DNA of 64,000 bases from contig NZ_CP073105.1 of NCBI RefSeq assembly GCF_018138085.1, positions 1,302,001 to 1,366,000 of the forward strand, read 5' to 3'. The notes below the pieces were generated by a model. The model was not told the origin of the DNA. It searched no databases and saw only the letters and a list, made by a program, of their open reading frames with translations. The stretch is from Stutzerimonas stutzeri (GTDB taxonomy: Bacteria; Pseudomonadota; Gammaproteobacteria; Pseudomonadales; Pseudomonadaceae). Of this stretch, positions 1-11,109 are shown piece by piece (position 1 is the stretch's first letter; each line of letters opens with the position of its first letter). The position numbers were made by a program, and so were the translations under genes.

Positions 1-1002
1 GCCCGGCTGGGGTTTCCAGCGTGTGGCTCGCCACGCGCTGCGCTGCTCATCGGTCAGATAGGTCCAGGCGACGAAGCGGCTGCGCTTCTGCCCTTGCGAC
101 ATGTCCGACACCTGCACGTGTTGAGCGCCGAGCTTCTTCAGGCGCGCCTGCAGGGGCTGGACGTTGCCCGCTTTGGACACCAGGGTGGTGAACCAGCAGA
201 CCTGCTGGCCCACTTCGCGGCTTTCGTCGGCGAGGCGGGCAATGAAAGCCGCTTCACCGCCTTCACACCAGAGCTCCGCGGCTTGACCACCGAAATTCAA
301 GGTCGGTAGCTTGCGCTTCGGATCGAGCTTGCCGAGATTGCGCCACTTGCGCTGGCTGCCGCTGCTGGCCTCGGCCTGGGAGGCATGGAAGGGTGGGTTG
401 CATAAGGTCACGTCGAAACGTTCGTCTGGCTGCACCAGACCAGCGAAGACATGTCGTGGATCGGACTGCTGACGCAAGGTGATGCTTTTGCCGAGCGTGT
501 TGGCCGCGACGATGGTGCGTGCCGACGCCAGGGCAATCGCGTCGATATCCGAGCCCGTGAAGCGCCAGCCATATTCCCGTAGGCCGATCAGCGGATAGAT
601 GCAGTTGGCCCCGGTACCGATGTCCAGCGCCCGGATATGCCCGCCACGGGGGATTTCGCCTGCGTTGTCGAGCGCCAGCAGATCGGCGAGGCCGTGCACG
701 TAGTCGGCGCGGCCCGGGATCGGCGGGCACAGATAGCCTGGCGGGATGTCCCAGTGGGCGATGCCATAGAACTGCTTGAGCAGCGCACGGTTGAACACCC
801 GTACGGCGTCTGGGTTGGCGAAGTCGATGCTCTGCTTGCCGTAAGGGTTGATGATGACGAACGCTGCCAGCTCCGGGCTGCCGGCTATAAGCGCCGGGAA
901 GTCGTAGCGCCCGGTATGACGGTTGCGCGGATGCAGGGTGGGCTTGCCGGCGTCCGGTTTGTCGGGGCGCGGCGACGCTTTGAAGGTTTTCGGAGCGGAC
1001 AT
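1..1002 (-). CDS. rlmF: 23S rRNA (adenine(1618)-N6)-methyltransferase RlmF, 3' end cut by window edge
   Basis: SAM-dependent enzyme that methylates N6 of A1618 in 23S rRNA during ribosome assembly. The frame opens with an ATG at 1002 ([10 protein letters not shown]) and stays open to base 1, giving 334 visible residues; the stop lies outside the window. The SAM-binding stretch reads [14 protein letters not shown] and the N6-adenine methyltransferase signature NPPFH sits at residues 202-206. The N-terminal block [17 protein letters not shown] is characteristic of RlmF. E. coli RlmF is about 308 residues, so little of the C-terminus should be missing. Family call is firm. Confidence 0.9.
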   Translation of the reverse strand, partial: MSAPKTFKASPRPDKPDAGKPTLHPRNRHTGRYDFPALIAGSPELAAFVIINPYGKQSIDFANPDAVRVFNRALLKQFYGIAHWDIPPGYLCPPIPGRADYVHGLADLLALDNAGEIPRGGHIRALDIGTGANCIYPLIGLREYGWRFTGSDIDAIALASARTIVAANTLGKSITLRQQSDPRHVFAGLVQPDERFDVTLCNPPFHASQAEASSGSQRKWRNLGKLDPKRKLPTLNFGGQAAELWCEGGEAAFIARLADESREVGQQVCWFTTLVSKAGNVQPLQARLKKLGAQHVQVSDMSQGQKRSRFVAWTYLTDEQRSAWRATRWKPQPG

Positions 1003-1047
1003 GTTCGACTGTCTGTAGCGATCAAGGTCGATATTGTCCCACAGCTT

Positions 1048-2217
1048 TCAGCGCGGGCGTGGCACCAACAGCATCCATATCAGCCCCCAGAGCAGCGCGC
1101 CGGCGCCCAGCCAAAAGGCGCTATGCAGGGTTCCGCCCATGTTCAGCCAGATGCCCGTCAGCCACGGCCCTGCCAGTTGGGTCAGGCTGTAGAGCGCAAT
1201 CAACGCGGCCGACAGGCGTGGCCCCTGGTGGGGATGCAATGTGCGCGCAAGCCGCTGGGTGAGCAGTACCGTGCCGAGGAAGGTGCCGCCGACCAGGACG
1301 GCGCACAGCAGGATGCCAGGCGCGCCCGGTAGCAACAGCGCTGCCAGCACGCCGATGAGCTGCGTGACGTAGCTGAAGCGTAGCGCCAGGGTATCGCCGA
1401 GCAGGGCACCGAGCCGATTCCAGAGCCATGGAGATGGAAGGGTGGCAAGTGCCACCAACAGCCAGCTGCTTTGGATCAGCGGACTGCCTGGCTCCACCTG
1501 CAGGCGCACCACCATCGGCAGGAACGTCATGGGCAGGATATAGCCCATACCGGCGCCAGCGTAGGAGAGAAACAGCGGCGTGCTGGCGCGATCCAGCAGC
1601 CGTCCGCTGTGCGCGGGGGCGTCGTCTGCGCTGGCCGGGTCGTCGGGTATGTCCAGGTGTGCCAGCTGCCGCCAGCCCCACCAGGCCAGCGGAATCGATA
1701 GCAGCGCAGCGGGCCACCAGCGCTCGGCGCCTTGCAGCATACCGTTGCTCAGACTGGCCAGCAGGCTGGAGAGGATCAGTCCGACACAGGCGCCGAGATA
1801 CACCAGCCCACTGGACGATACCCGCCGGTGACGGGCGAGCCATTCGAGAATCAGCGAAGGTGCCTGGACGAACACCAGCCCATTGCTGATGCCGTTGAGC
1901 AGACGCAGCATGGCCAGCGAGTCCGCCGACTCCGCCTGGGTTTGCCCCAGCGTCGTCAGTACATGCAGCACCAGCGCCCAGGGCAGGCTGCGGCGGATCT
2001 GAGCCACGCGATGCCAGCGCAACGCCAGCAGCGCACCGATCAGGTAGCCGAGGTAATTCCAGCTGGCGATGCTGGCGCCCTGCTGCACGGTGAGCACACC
2101 GTCTTCCACCAGCCAGGGCAGCAACGGTGTGTAGATGAAGCGGCCGAGTCCATGGACGACGAGCAACAGGGTGGCGCCGGCCAGCAGTACCGGAAACAGG
2201 GCGGGGCGTGAGGGCAT
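1048..2217 (-). CDS. MFS transporter, YbfB/YjiJ-like
   Basis: A 389-residue, very hydrophobic protein with about 12 predicted membrane spans, consistent with a major facilitator superfamily permease of the inner membrane. The start PALFPVLLAGATLLLVVHGLGRF and the glycine-rich spans LGACVGLILSSLLASL and YAGAGMGYILPMTFLP resemble the YbfB/YjiJ group. The substrate is unknown in this group and nothing nearby suggests one. The gene sits alone, 45 bp downstream of the rlmF start on the same strand. No convincing Shine-Dalgarno precedes the ATG at 2217, so the start is uncertain by a few codons. Confidence 0.8.
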   Translation of the reverse strand: MPSRPALFPVLLAGATLLLVVHGLGRFIYTPLLPWLVEDGVLTVQQGASIASWNYLGYLIGALLALRWHRVAQIRRSLPWALVLHVLTTLGQTQAESADSLAMLRLLNGISNGLVFVQAPSLILEWLARHRRVSSSGLVYLGACVGLILSSLLASLSNGMLQGAERWWPAALLSIPLAWWGWRQLAHLDIPDDPASADDAPAHSGRLLDRASTPLFLSYAGAGMGYILPMTFLPMVVRLQVEPGSPLIQSSWLLVALATLPSPWLWNRLGALLGDTLALRFSYVTQLIGVLAALLLPGAPGILLCAVLVGGTFLGTVLLTQRLARTLHPHQGPRLSAALIALYSLTQLAGPWLTGIWLNMGGTLHSAFWLGAGALLWGLIWMLLVPRPR

Positions 2218-2332
2218 CGAAGGCGAACCATGCAGGCAGGGTGGCCTTACAGCTTAGCGACACGTGCGACCAACGACCACGCTACTGATGGCCAAGGCGG
2301 TGTCGACGCGACGTCGATCGGACCTAAGCCGC

Positions 2333-2629
2333 TCAGGGATAGGCCAGAACCGCCTTGATCTGCGCCAGGTTGCGCTCGATCCACTGCCGGTCGATCGCGC
2401 CCCAGTCGTCAATGCGGTAGTGCCCGCCATTGTGTCGCTCGCCGGCCTCCTGCACGAAACGGCAGTCGATATCCAGATCGGCCAGCGCGGCCAGCGTGTC
2501 TTGAGCCGTGCGCCGCGGCATGCTGGTCGCCTCGACGATGGCCGGGACGCTGACAGCGGTGCCGCTGTCGATCAGCCAGGCGACATAGAGCCGGCGGTAG
2601 AAACTGCTTTTGGTCTTGCTGACCGTCAT
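2333..2629 (-). CDS. small winged helix-turn-helix protein
   Basis: A 98-residue protein that appears to be nearly all winged-helix DNA-binding domain: the N-terminal part (SKTKSSFYRRLYVAWLID) leads into a helix-turn-helix at about residues 27-52 (VSVPAIVEATSMPRRTAQDTLAALADL), followed by a wing ending GGHYRIDDWG. It resembles small Pseudomonas proteins annotated only as helix-turn-helix proteins. It lies 59 bp downstream of nhaD on the same strand, so it may be co-transcribed and could respond to salt or pH, but that is only inference from position. Target unknown. Confidence 0.7.
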   Translation of the reverse strand: MTVSKTKSSFYRRLYVAWLIDSGTAVSVPAIVEATSMPRRTAQDTLAALADLDIDCRFVQEAGERHNGGHYRIDDWGAIDRQWIERNLAQIKAVLAYP

Positions 2630-2688
2630 GTGATGCTTCCAGTCGGAGCGCGCCTGCCGTTAGCGGGCGCGCGGAGAGGGCAACGGTG

Positions 2689-4068
2689 TCATTGCAGCGC
2701 CAGCATCGCCATATAAGCGACAGCGCCAGCGGTATAGCCAAGAAACGCGAGCAGGCTGACCCGCTTGACGTACCAGGTGAAACTGATCCTTTCCATGCCC
2801 ATGGCGGCCACGCCGGCAGCGGAGCCGATGATGAGGGTGCTGCCGCCGGTGCCCGCGCAGTAGGCGAGCATCTCCCAGAAATGCCCGTCGACGACGAATT
2901 GCGAAAGCCAGTCGGCATCCTCCGGCGAAGCCGCGGCCACCATTGCCGGATCCGCCAGCGGATACATCTTCATCGCGCCGGCCACCAGCGGCACGTTGTC
3001 GACCACTGCCGACAGCAGTCCGATGCTGTAATTGATCGGATAGATATGCCCCAGCGACTCGCGCAGCAGCAGGGCAATCTGGGTCAGATGCCCGGCGGTC
3101 GCCAGCGCGGCGACGGCCAGCAGGATGCCGAGGAAGAACAGCACGCTGGGTGTATCGACCTTGCGCAGCACGCCGACCACCGACAGCGGATGCTTGTGCT
3201 CGTCTTCCTTGTCGCGGTGGAGAAACTCTGTCGCGATCCAGAGCACGCCGAGGCCGAACAGGATGCCCATGTACGGCGGCAGATGCGTGACGGTCTTGAA
3301 CACCGGGACGAACACCAGGGCGCCCAGGCCCAGCGCCAATACGGTATTGCGCTCGAATGCGGTGGTTTCCGGCGGTTGATGCTCGCCCAGGTGGGTCCGC
3401 GCACGGGGCCGCGGTGCCTCGCCACGCAATCGGAAGCTGAGCACCAGCAGGGGCACCAGCAGGCAGATCAGGCTTGGCAGGAACAACCCGAAGATGACCC
3501 CCGAGGCGGTGATCTGGTTGCCGATCCAGAGCATGGTGGTGGTGACGTCGCCAATCGGCGACCAGGCGCCACCGGCATTCGCCGCTATCACCACGACGCC
3601 GACGAACAGCCAGCGCTCGGGCCGCCCGCGGATGAGCTTACGCAATAGCGAGACCATCACGATGGTCGTGGTCAGGTTGTCCAGCGCGGCGGAGAGGAAG
3701 AAGGTCAGTAGCCCGACGATCCAGAGCAGGTGGACGCGCCGACGGGTCTGGATGCGGTCGGTGATGACCTTGAAGCCCTCGTGCGAGTCGATCAGTTCGA
3801 CGATCGTCATCGCGCCGAGCAGGAAGAAGAGGATTTCCGATATTTCGCCCAGATGGTGGCGCAAGGCTTCGATGACCAGCTCCGCTGGCCCGCCCGGGGC
3901 GTGTGCGGCCGCTTGTGGCGAGATGATCGAATCGGCACCGAGCACCAGCACTGTCCAGCAGAACACGGCGGTCAGGATCGCCGCGGCGGCCTTGTCGATT
4001 TTCAGCGGATGTTCCAGGGCTATGCAGAGATAACCAAGGACAAACACAACAGCCATGAATACATACAT
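2689..4068 (-). CDS. nhaD: Na+/H+ antiporter, NhaD family
   Basis: A 459-residue inner-membrane protein with about 12 hydrophobic segments. It matches the NhaD/ArsB (IT superfamily) antiporters: the polar stretches FFLLGAMTIVELIDSHEGF, SAALDNLTTTIVM and ANAGGAWSPIGDVTTTMLW are hallmarks of NhaD, and the C-terminal half repeats the pattern (SAVVDNVPLVAGAMKMY, GTGGSTLIIGSAAGVAAMG), as expected of an internally duplicated transporter. Function known for the family is expulsion of Na+ (or Li+) against protons at alkaline pH. The start at 4068 is preceded by a weak AGGGA; an internal ATG four codons later is possible. Confidence 0.87.
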   Translation of the reverse strand: MYVFMAVVFVLGYLCIALEHPLKIDKAAAAILTAVFCWTVLVLGADSIISPQAAAHAPGGPAELVIEALRHHLGEISEILFFLLGAMTIVELIDSHEGFKVITDRIQTRRRVHLLWIVGLLTFFLSAALDNLTTTIVMVSLLRKLIRGRPERWLFVGVVVIAANAGGAWSPIGDVTTTMLWIGNQITASGVIFGLFLPSLICLLVPLLVLSFRLRGEAPRPRARTHLGEHQPPETTAFERNTVLALGLGALVFVPVFKTVTHLPPYMGILFGLGVLWIATEFLHRDKEDEHKHPLSVVGVLRKVDTPSVLFFLGILLAVAALATAGHLTQIALLLRESLGHIYPINYSIGLLSAVVDNVPLVAGAMKMYPLADPAMVAAASPEDADWLSQFVVDGHFWEMLAYCAGTGGSTLIIGSAAGVAAMGMERISFTWYVKRVSLLAFLGYTAGAVAYMAMLALQ

Positions 4069-4345
4069 CTACGAGGTCCCTTTTTATTTTGATCACCGTA
4101 CCGGCCATGCTCGGGGTGGCGAGCCGGTAGAAGCGTGGTGTCCGCATGCGTGCAGTCGGCGAGCTGGCGATCCTGAGCTCAGAACGGCCGACCGCGGCAC
4201 CTGCTGAGCAGGCTGCGTTGGGCGTGGGTCAGGTCAGGAGCAGCGTTTGGACCGGCGCGCCGGCATTTTTTCCTCTTGGTGGATCCGGATAATCACTCGG
4301 CCGGCCCGCTCGTGGCTTGTCATCGATCAAGCGGAAAAGGCCTGA
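4069..4345. other. intergenic region upstream of nhaD
   Basis: About 280 bases between the nhaD start and the valS terminator. It should carry the nhaD promoter on the minus strand, but no convincing -35/-10 pair, RNA gene or coding frame was recognised. Confidence 0.4.
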
Positions 4346-4379
4346 AACAAAAAGGCCAGCACATCGAGTGCTGGCCTTT
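4346..4379 (-). terminator. rho-independent terminator of valS
   Basis: A perfect 12-bp inverted repeat (AAAGGCCAGCAC / GTGCTGGCCTTT) around a 5-base loop begins 7 bases after the valS stop. On the minus strand the stem runs into TTTTTG, the expected T tract. Confidence 0.9.
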
Positions 4380-4385
4380 GGCTTG

Positions 4386-7220
4386 TTACAGGCTCGCGAT
4401 GCGCTCGCGCTGCTCGAGCAGTCGCGCCTTGGCCTGTTCGGCCTCGGCCAGCTTGGCGCGCTCCTTCTCGATCACCTCGGCGGGGGCCTTGTCGACGAAG
4501 CCGGCGTTGCCGAGTTTGCCGCCGACACGCTTGACCTCGCCATCGAAACGGGCGATTTCCTTGTCGAGGCGGGCGAGCTCCGCGTCCTTGTCGATCAGGC
4601 CCGCCATCGGCACCAGTACCTGCAAGTCGCCGACCAGTGCGGTGGCGGAGAGCGGTGCTTCCTCGCCTTCAGCGAGCACGCGGACGCTTTCCAGCTTGGC
4701 CAGTTTCTTCAGCAGCGGCTCGTTGTCGGCCAGGCGACGGCGGTCGGTTTCGCTCGCATTGCCCAGCACCACGTCGATGCGCTTGGCCATGGAGATATTC
4801 ATTTCACCGCGGATCTGACGGATGCCGAGCATGAACGCCTTGACCCACTCGATATCGTCCTCGGCGGCCTCGTCGAGGCGCTCCGGGTTGAACTCCGGCC
4901 AGGGCTGCAGCATCAGCGTAGGCCCGGACTTGCCGGCCAGCGGCGCGACGCGCTGCCAGATCTCTTCGGTGATGAAGGGCATGAACGGATGTGCCAGGCG
5001 CAAGGCGGTTTCCAGCACGCGGACCAGGGTACGGCGGGTGCCGCGCTGGCGTTCGGCACTGGCGCTTTCGTCCCAGAGCACCGGCTTGACCAGCTCCAGG
5101 TACCAGGCGCAGTACTCGTCCCAGATGAACTCGTAGAGCGCCTGGGCGGCGAGGTCGAAGCGGAAGGCTTCGAGCTGGCGATTGACTTCGCACTCGGTGC
5201 GCTGCAGCGCGGAGATGATCCAGCGGTCGACCGAAGACAGCTCTACGGCTTCGCCGTTGACGCCGGTGTCCTTGCCCTCGGTGTTCTCGAAGACGAAGTT
5301 CGCCGCGTTCCAGATCTTGTTGCAGAAGTTGCGATAACCCTCGACGCGGCCCATGTCGAACTTGACGTCGCGGCCGGTGGAGGCCAGCGAGCAGAAGGTG
5401 AAACGCAGGGCGTCGGTACCGTAGCTGGCGATGCCTTCAGGGAATTCGTTGCGGGTCTGCTTGGCGATCTTCTCGGCGAGCTTGGGCTGCATCATGCCGC
5501 TGGTGCGCTTTTGCAACAGCTCGTCGAGTGTGATGCCGTCGACGATATCCAGCGGGTCGAGCACGTTGCCCTTGGACTTGGACATCTTCTGGCCCTGGCC
5601 ATCGCGAACCAGGCCATGTACGTACACCGTCTTGAACGGGATCTGCCCGGTCAGGTGGGTCGAGAGCATGATCATCCGGGCAACCCAGAAGAAGATGATG
5701 TCGAAGCCGGTGACCAGCACGTCGGTGGGGTGGAAGGTCTTGAGGAAATCGGTCTGTTCCGGCCAGCCGAGAGTGGAGAAGGTCCACAGGCCGGAGCTGA
5801 ACCAGGTGTCCAGCACGTCATCGTCCTGGCGCAGCTCGACCTCGTTGCCGAGGTTGTAGCGGGTCCGTGCTTCCATTTCGTCGCGGCCGACATAGACGTT
5901 GCCCGCTTCGTCGTACCAGGCCGGGATGCGATGGCCCCACCACAGCTGACGGCTGATGCACCAGTCCTGGATGTCGCGCATCCAGCTGAAATACATGTTC
6001 TCGTACTGCTTGGGTACGAACTGGATATCGCCATTCTCCACGGCCGCGATGGCCTTTTCCGCCAGCGGCTTGGTGGAGACGTACCACTGATCGGTCAGCC
6101 AGGGCTCGATGATGGTGCCCGAGCGATCGCCACGCGGCACTTTCAACGCGTGGTCGTCGATCTTCTCCAACAGGCCCATGGCCTCGAACTCGGCGACGAT
6201 GGCCTTGCGCGCATCGAAGCGATCCATGTGCGCGTAACCGTCCGGCAGGCTGGCGTCGACCTTGTCGTTCGGCGTGCCGTCGATGTTGAACACCTGCGCG
6301 CGGCCCAGTACCGCGGCGTTGCGATCGAAGATGTTGATCAGCGGCAGACGATGGCGCTTGCCGACCTCATAGTCGTTGAAGTCATGCGCCGGGGTGATTT
6401 TCACGCAGCCGGTGCCGAATTCGAGGTCGACATAGTCGTCGGCAACGATGGGAATCAGGCGATTGACCAGCGGCAGCATGATGTGGCGGCCAATCAGATT
6501 CTTGTAGCGCTCGTCTTCGGGATGCACGGCGACCGCGGCGTCACCGAGCATGGTCTCCGGGCGGGTCGTGGCGACGACCAGGTAATTCTTGCCATCGGCC
6601 GTCTTGCAGCCATCGGCCAGCGGGTAGCGCAGGTGCCAGAGGTGGCCTTTCTCGTCGTGGTTCTCCACCTCCAGGTCGGAGATGGCGGTGTGCAGCTTGG
6701 TGTCCCAGTTGACCAGGCGCTTGCCGCGGTAGATCAGGCCGTCTTCATGCAGACGGACGAAGGCTTCCTTCACGGCGTTGGACAGACCGGCGTCCATGGT
6801 GAAGCGCTCGCGCGACCAGTCGACCGAAGAGCCCAGCCGCCGAATCTGGCGGGTGATATTGCCGCCGGACTCCTCCTTCCATTCCCATACCTTGTCGAGA
6901 AACTTCTCGCGGCCCAGATCATGACGGTTGACACCCTGAGCGCCGAGCTGGCGCTCGACCACCATTTGCGTGGCGATGCCCGCGTGATCGGTGCCCGGCT
7001 GCCAGAGGGTGTTACGCCCCTGCATCCGGCGCCAGCGAATCAGGGCGTCCATGATGGCGTTGTTGAAGCCATGGCCCATGTGCAGGCTGCCGGTGACGTT
7101 CGGCGGCGGGATCATGATGGTGTAGGGCTCGCCCGACCCCTGGGGTGCGAAGTAGTTGTTCGATTCCCAGGTCTGGTACCAGGAGGTTTCGATGGCGTGC
7201 GGCTGGTAGGTCTTGTCCAT
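4386..7220 (-). CDS. valS: valine--tRNA ligase
   Basis: Class I aminoacyl-tRNA synthetase that charges tRNA-Val and hydrolyses mischarged Thr-tRNA-Val. The protein has 944 residues, the usual length. The HIGH-type motif is HMGH at residues 47-50, preceded by PPPNVTGSL; the KMSKS motif is intact near residue 543 ([10 protein letters not shown]). The region between holds the CP1 editing domain ([19 protein letters not shown]). The last 70 or so residues form the Lys/Glu-rich coiled-coil arm typical of ValS ([19 protein letters not shown] and on). A terminator follows directly, so the transcript ends here. Confidence 0.98.
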   Translation of the reverse strand: MDKTYQPHAIETSWYQTWESNNYFAPQGSGEPYTIMIPPPNVTGSLHMGHGFNNAIMDALIRWRRMQGRNTLWQPGTDHAGIATQMVVERQLGAQGVNRHDLGREKFLDKVWEWKEESGGNITRQIRRLGSSVDWSRERFTMDAGLSNAVKEAFVRLHEDGLIYRGKRLVNWDTKLHTAISDLEVENHDEKGHLWHLRYPLADGCKTADGKNYLVVATTRPETMLGDAAVAVHPEDERYKNLIGRHIMLPLVNRLIPIVADDYVDLEFGTGCVKITPAHDFNDYEVGKRHRLPLINIFDRNAAVLGRAQVFNIDGTPNDKVDASLPDGYAHMDRFDARKAIVAEFEAMGLLEKIDDHALKVPRGDRSGTIIEPWLTDQWYVSTKPLAEKAIAAVENGDIQFVPKQYENMYFSWMRDIQDWCISRQLWWGHRIPAWYDEAGNVYVGRDEMEARTRYNLGNEVELRQDDDVLDTWFSSGLWTFSTLGWPEQTDFLKTFHPTDVLVTGFDIIFFWVARMIMLSTHLTGQIPFKTVYVHGLVRDGQGQKMSKSKGNVLDPLDIVDGITLDELLQKRTSGMMQPKLAEKIAKQTRNEFPEGIASYGTDALRFTFCSLASTGRDVKFDMGRVEGYRNFCNKIWNAANFVFENTEGKDTGVNGEAVELSSVDRWIISALQRTECEVNRQLEAFRFDLAAQALYEFIWDEYCAWYLELVKPVLWDESASAERQRGTRRTLVRVLETALRLAHPFMPFITEEIWQRVAPLAGKSGPTLMLQPWPEFNPERLDEAAEDDIEWVKAFMLGIRQIRGEMNISMAKRIDVVLGNASETDRRRLADNEPLLKKLAKLESVRVLAEGEEAPLSATALVGDLQVLVPMAGLIDKDAELARLDKEIARFDGEVKRVGGKLGNAGFVDKAPAEVIEKERAKLAEAEQAKARLLEQRERIASL

Positions 7221-7382
7221 GCGGCGGGACCCTTAGAACGGCTGATCGGAAAAGCCGGCAAGTATAAAGGCAAAGTGCGCGAGGGGCCGAATCGCAATGC
7301 CGCTTTTATGCGCCCGATAGGCGAAATACCGCTCTGCGTAGGCACCGAGCATGCCGGCGACGCCCGGTGCAGTGTGCCGACG

Positions 7383-7745
7383 TCAAGTACGGTGCGATTT
7401 GATCAGCTGCTGCGCGCGAGCCTCCAGGCGGTTGCGTAGTTCGGCTTCGATCTGCGGGACGAAGTCGTCGATGACATCCTGCAGGATAAGCTGCGCCGCG
7501 GTGCGCAATTCGTGGTCCAGATGGCGCTCGGCGAGCGTGCGAAACGCGGTGCGTACCGCTGGCTCTCGCGTTTCGGATTGTGCCGCGGCGTGCGGCGCGG
7601 GCTCGACGATTTCCGACAGCAGCGGAATGCTGTCCGGATCCAGGGACTCGCCCGATAGCGGCGGGTCCTGGTCGCCTAGCAGGGCGCGGATCGATTCCAG
7701 GTCGTCGAGAAGATGGGCGGCTTTATTGGGTGGTGTTTGCGTCAT
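7383..7745 (-). CDS. conserved hypothetical acidic protein between holC and valS
   Basis: The start chosen is the ATG at 7745 (MTQTPPNKAAHLLDDLESIR), giving 120 residues; a longer upstream extension is possible but has unlikely Pro/Ser-rich composition. The first half is acidic and probably disordered (LLGDQDPPLSGESLDPDSIP), the second half is strongly helical and charged (TLAERHLDHELRTAAQLILQ, then a long amphipathic helix to the end). No domain was recognised. Position between the chi subunit gene and valS is, as I recall, conserved in Pseudomonas, which supports a real gene but not a function. Confidence 0.65.
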   Translation of the reverse strand: MTQTPPNKAAHLLDDLESIRALLGDQDPPLSGESLDPDSIPLLSEIVEPAPHAAAQSETREPAVRTAFRTLAERHLDHELRTAAQLILQDVIDDFVPQIEAELRNRLEARAQQLIKSHRT

Positions 7746-7864
7746 GTACGGTGCATTCCGGGAATTAAGCGTCCAGGCGGGTGATGGCGCTCCTGAAAAC
7801 GGGCCGTGGTCGGACGGCCAAAGGGGCATGGCGGCGCGGGAGCGTTCGCTGCTGCCCGTGCTCG

Positions 7865-8284
7865 CTACAATTCGACCCTCTTCGGATCATAGCCGCGCTG
7901 CCGGTAGAGGCGAAAATTGTCCCGGCAGACGGTCAATAGCTCCGGCTGCTGGTTGACGATCTCGATCACACGGCTGAACTGATCGATATGCGCTGATATC
8001 GAGGTGGTCAGATTGATCAGCAAGCCTTGAGCGGTAGCCGGCGGCTGTTCCGTGCCGATCACCACCGGTGCGAGGGGATCGTCCTCGTGAAGCTCGTGCG
8101 GAATGAAGCGCTCGGCGCGAAAGCTCCACAGCAGCTCGGCCAGCTCCGTGCACTGATGGTTGTCCTGGCAGCGAATGAATACCGGCATGCCGTGCTGCCA
8201 GCCCTTGCTCGCCAGCTGGCAGGCCGCTCTGGCGCGGCCTGCCGGTTCGCGGTCGGGCAACACGTAAAATTCGATACGCGTCAT
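7865..8284 (-). CDS. holC: DNA polymerase III subunit chi
   Basis: HolC binds psi in the clamp loader and contacts single-strand binding protein at the replication fork. The chosen start (ATG at 8284, MTRIEFYVLPDREP) gives 139 residues and the usual HolC N-terminus; an in-frame upstream ATG at 8305 would overlap almost to the pepA stop. Typical features are the CQLASKGWQHGMPVFIRC segment and the central LLWSFRAERFIPHEL. The C-terminus ends LYRQRGYDPKRVEL. It lies 22 bp after pepA on the same strand, forming the pepA-holC operon known from other gammaproteobacteria. Confidence 0.92.
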   Translation of the reverse strand: MTRIEFYVLPDREPAGRARAACQLASKGWQHGMPVFIRCQDNHQCTELAELLWSFRAERFIPHELHEDDPLAPVVIGTEQPPATAQGLLINLTTSISAHIDQFSRVIEIVNQQPELLTVCRDNFRLYRQRGYDPKRVEL

Positions 8285-8306
8285 GCCCGGGTCCCACTCA
8301 TCCATC

Positions 8307-9929
<1,623 letters not shown>

Positions 9930-9987
9930 CTATTGGCGGCTAGTTTGAGCGTAGCCGCCGGAGCCTGACAACCCTGGAGTGTCCGGT

Positions 9988-11109
9988 TTGATCGTCTTTC
10001 GTTATCTGTCCCGTGAGTTGCTGGTGACCTTGAGCGCGGTAAGTGCCGTGCTGCTGGTGATCATCATGAGTGGCCGTTTCATCAAATACCTGGCGCAGGC
10101 GGCGCAGGGGCTTCTCGATCCGGGTGTGCTGCTGATGATCATGGGGTTCCGGCTGCCGGGCTTCCTTCAGCTGATTCTGCCGCTGGGGTTGTTTCTCGGC
10201 GTCCTCTTGGCCTACGGGCGACTCTATCTCGATAGCGAAATGACCGTGCTGTCCGCTACGGGCATGAGTCAGCGTCGTCTGCTGGCCTACAGCCTCGCCC
10301 CGGCCGCTCTGGTCGCAGGTCTGGTTGGTTGGCTCAGCCTCGGCCTGGCGCCGCAGGGTGTGGCCGAGGTCGACCGCATCCTTAATGAACAGCACTCGCT
10401 GACCGAGTTCGATACGCTGGTTCCCGGTCGTTTTCAGACCCTGCGCGACGGCACCCGTGTGACCTATACCCGTGAGCTGACTGCCGATCGCACCGAGCTT
10501 TCCGGCGTGTTTATTTCCGAAACCAATCTGTCCAGTGCCACTGGTGAGAAGCGCGGGCTCTCGGTGTTGGTGGCCGAAAGCGGCCGTCAGGAAATCCAGC
10601 CGGACGGGAGTCGCTACCTGATCCTGGAAAACGGCTATCGCTACGACGGCAATCCGGGCCAGGCCAATTATCGGGCGATCCAGTACGACACCTATGGGGT
10701 GTTGTTGCCCAAACCTGAAGTCAGCGTCGAGTTGAGCGCGCGCGAGGCGATGCCGACCCGCGAACTGTTCGGCAGCGACAACATTCGGCTGCAGTCCGAG
10801 CTGCAATGGCGGCTGTCGCTTCCTCTGCTGGTCTTCATCGTCACACTGCTGGCCGTGCCGTTGTCGAAGGTGAACCCTCGTCAGGGGCGCTTCCTCAAAT
10901 TGCTGCCCGCCATTCTGCTGTACATGACCTACCTGGCGCTGCTCATCGCGGCCCGTGGTTCGCTGGACAAGGGGCGCATCCCCCCGTCCCTGGGCCTCTG
11001 GTGGGTGCACGGAATCTTCTTTTCGATAGGAATGCTGATGCTTTACTGGGAACCGCTGAGGCTGGCTTTCGACAAGCACCGAGCCAGGTCGGGGGCTGCT
11101 CATGCGTAA
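9988..11109 (+). CDS. lptF: LPS export ABC transporter permease LptF
   Basis: One of the two permeases of the LptB2FG complex that extracts LPS from the inner membrane and feeds the LptC-A-D bridge. The protein has six predicted membrane spans, three on each side of a periplasmic jellyroll domain (about residues 125-265). The start is chosen as TTG at 9988 (MIVFRYLSREL): GGAG at 9976-9979 is spaced 8 bases from it, whereas a GTG at 9979 overlaps the ribosome binding site. Length 373 residues fits the family. It overlaps lptG by 8 bp, indicating translational coupling. Confidence 0.95.
   Translation: MIVFRYLSRELLVTLSAVSAVLLVIIMSGRFIKYLAQAAQGLLDPGVLLMIMGFRLPGFLQLILPLGLFLGVLLAYGRLYLDSEMTVLSATGMSQRRLLAYSLAPAALVAGLVGWLSLGLAPQGVAEVDRILNEQHSLTEFDTLVPGRFQTLRDGTRVTYTRELTADRTELSGVFISETNLSSATGEKRGLSVLVAESGRQEIQPDGSRYLILENGYRYDGNPGQANYRAIQYDTYGVLLPKPEVSVELSAREAMPTRELFGSDNIRLQSELQWRLSLPLLVFIVTLLAVPLSKVNPRQGRFLKLLPAILLYMTYLALLIAARGSLDKGRIPPSLGLWWVHGIFFSIGMLMLYWEPLRLAFDKHRARSGAAHA

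Noticed and set aside
4317..7439. 1040-codon open frame opposite valS
   Set aside because: Antisense shadow caused by high GC at third codon positions; valS is complete with all motifs on the other strand and the antisense protein resembles nothing.
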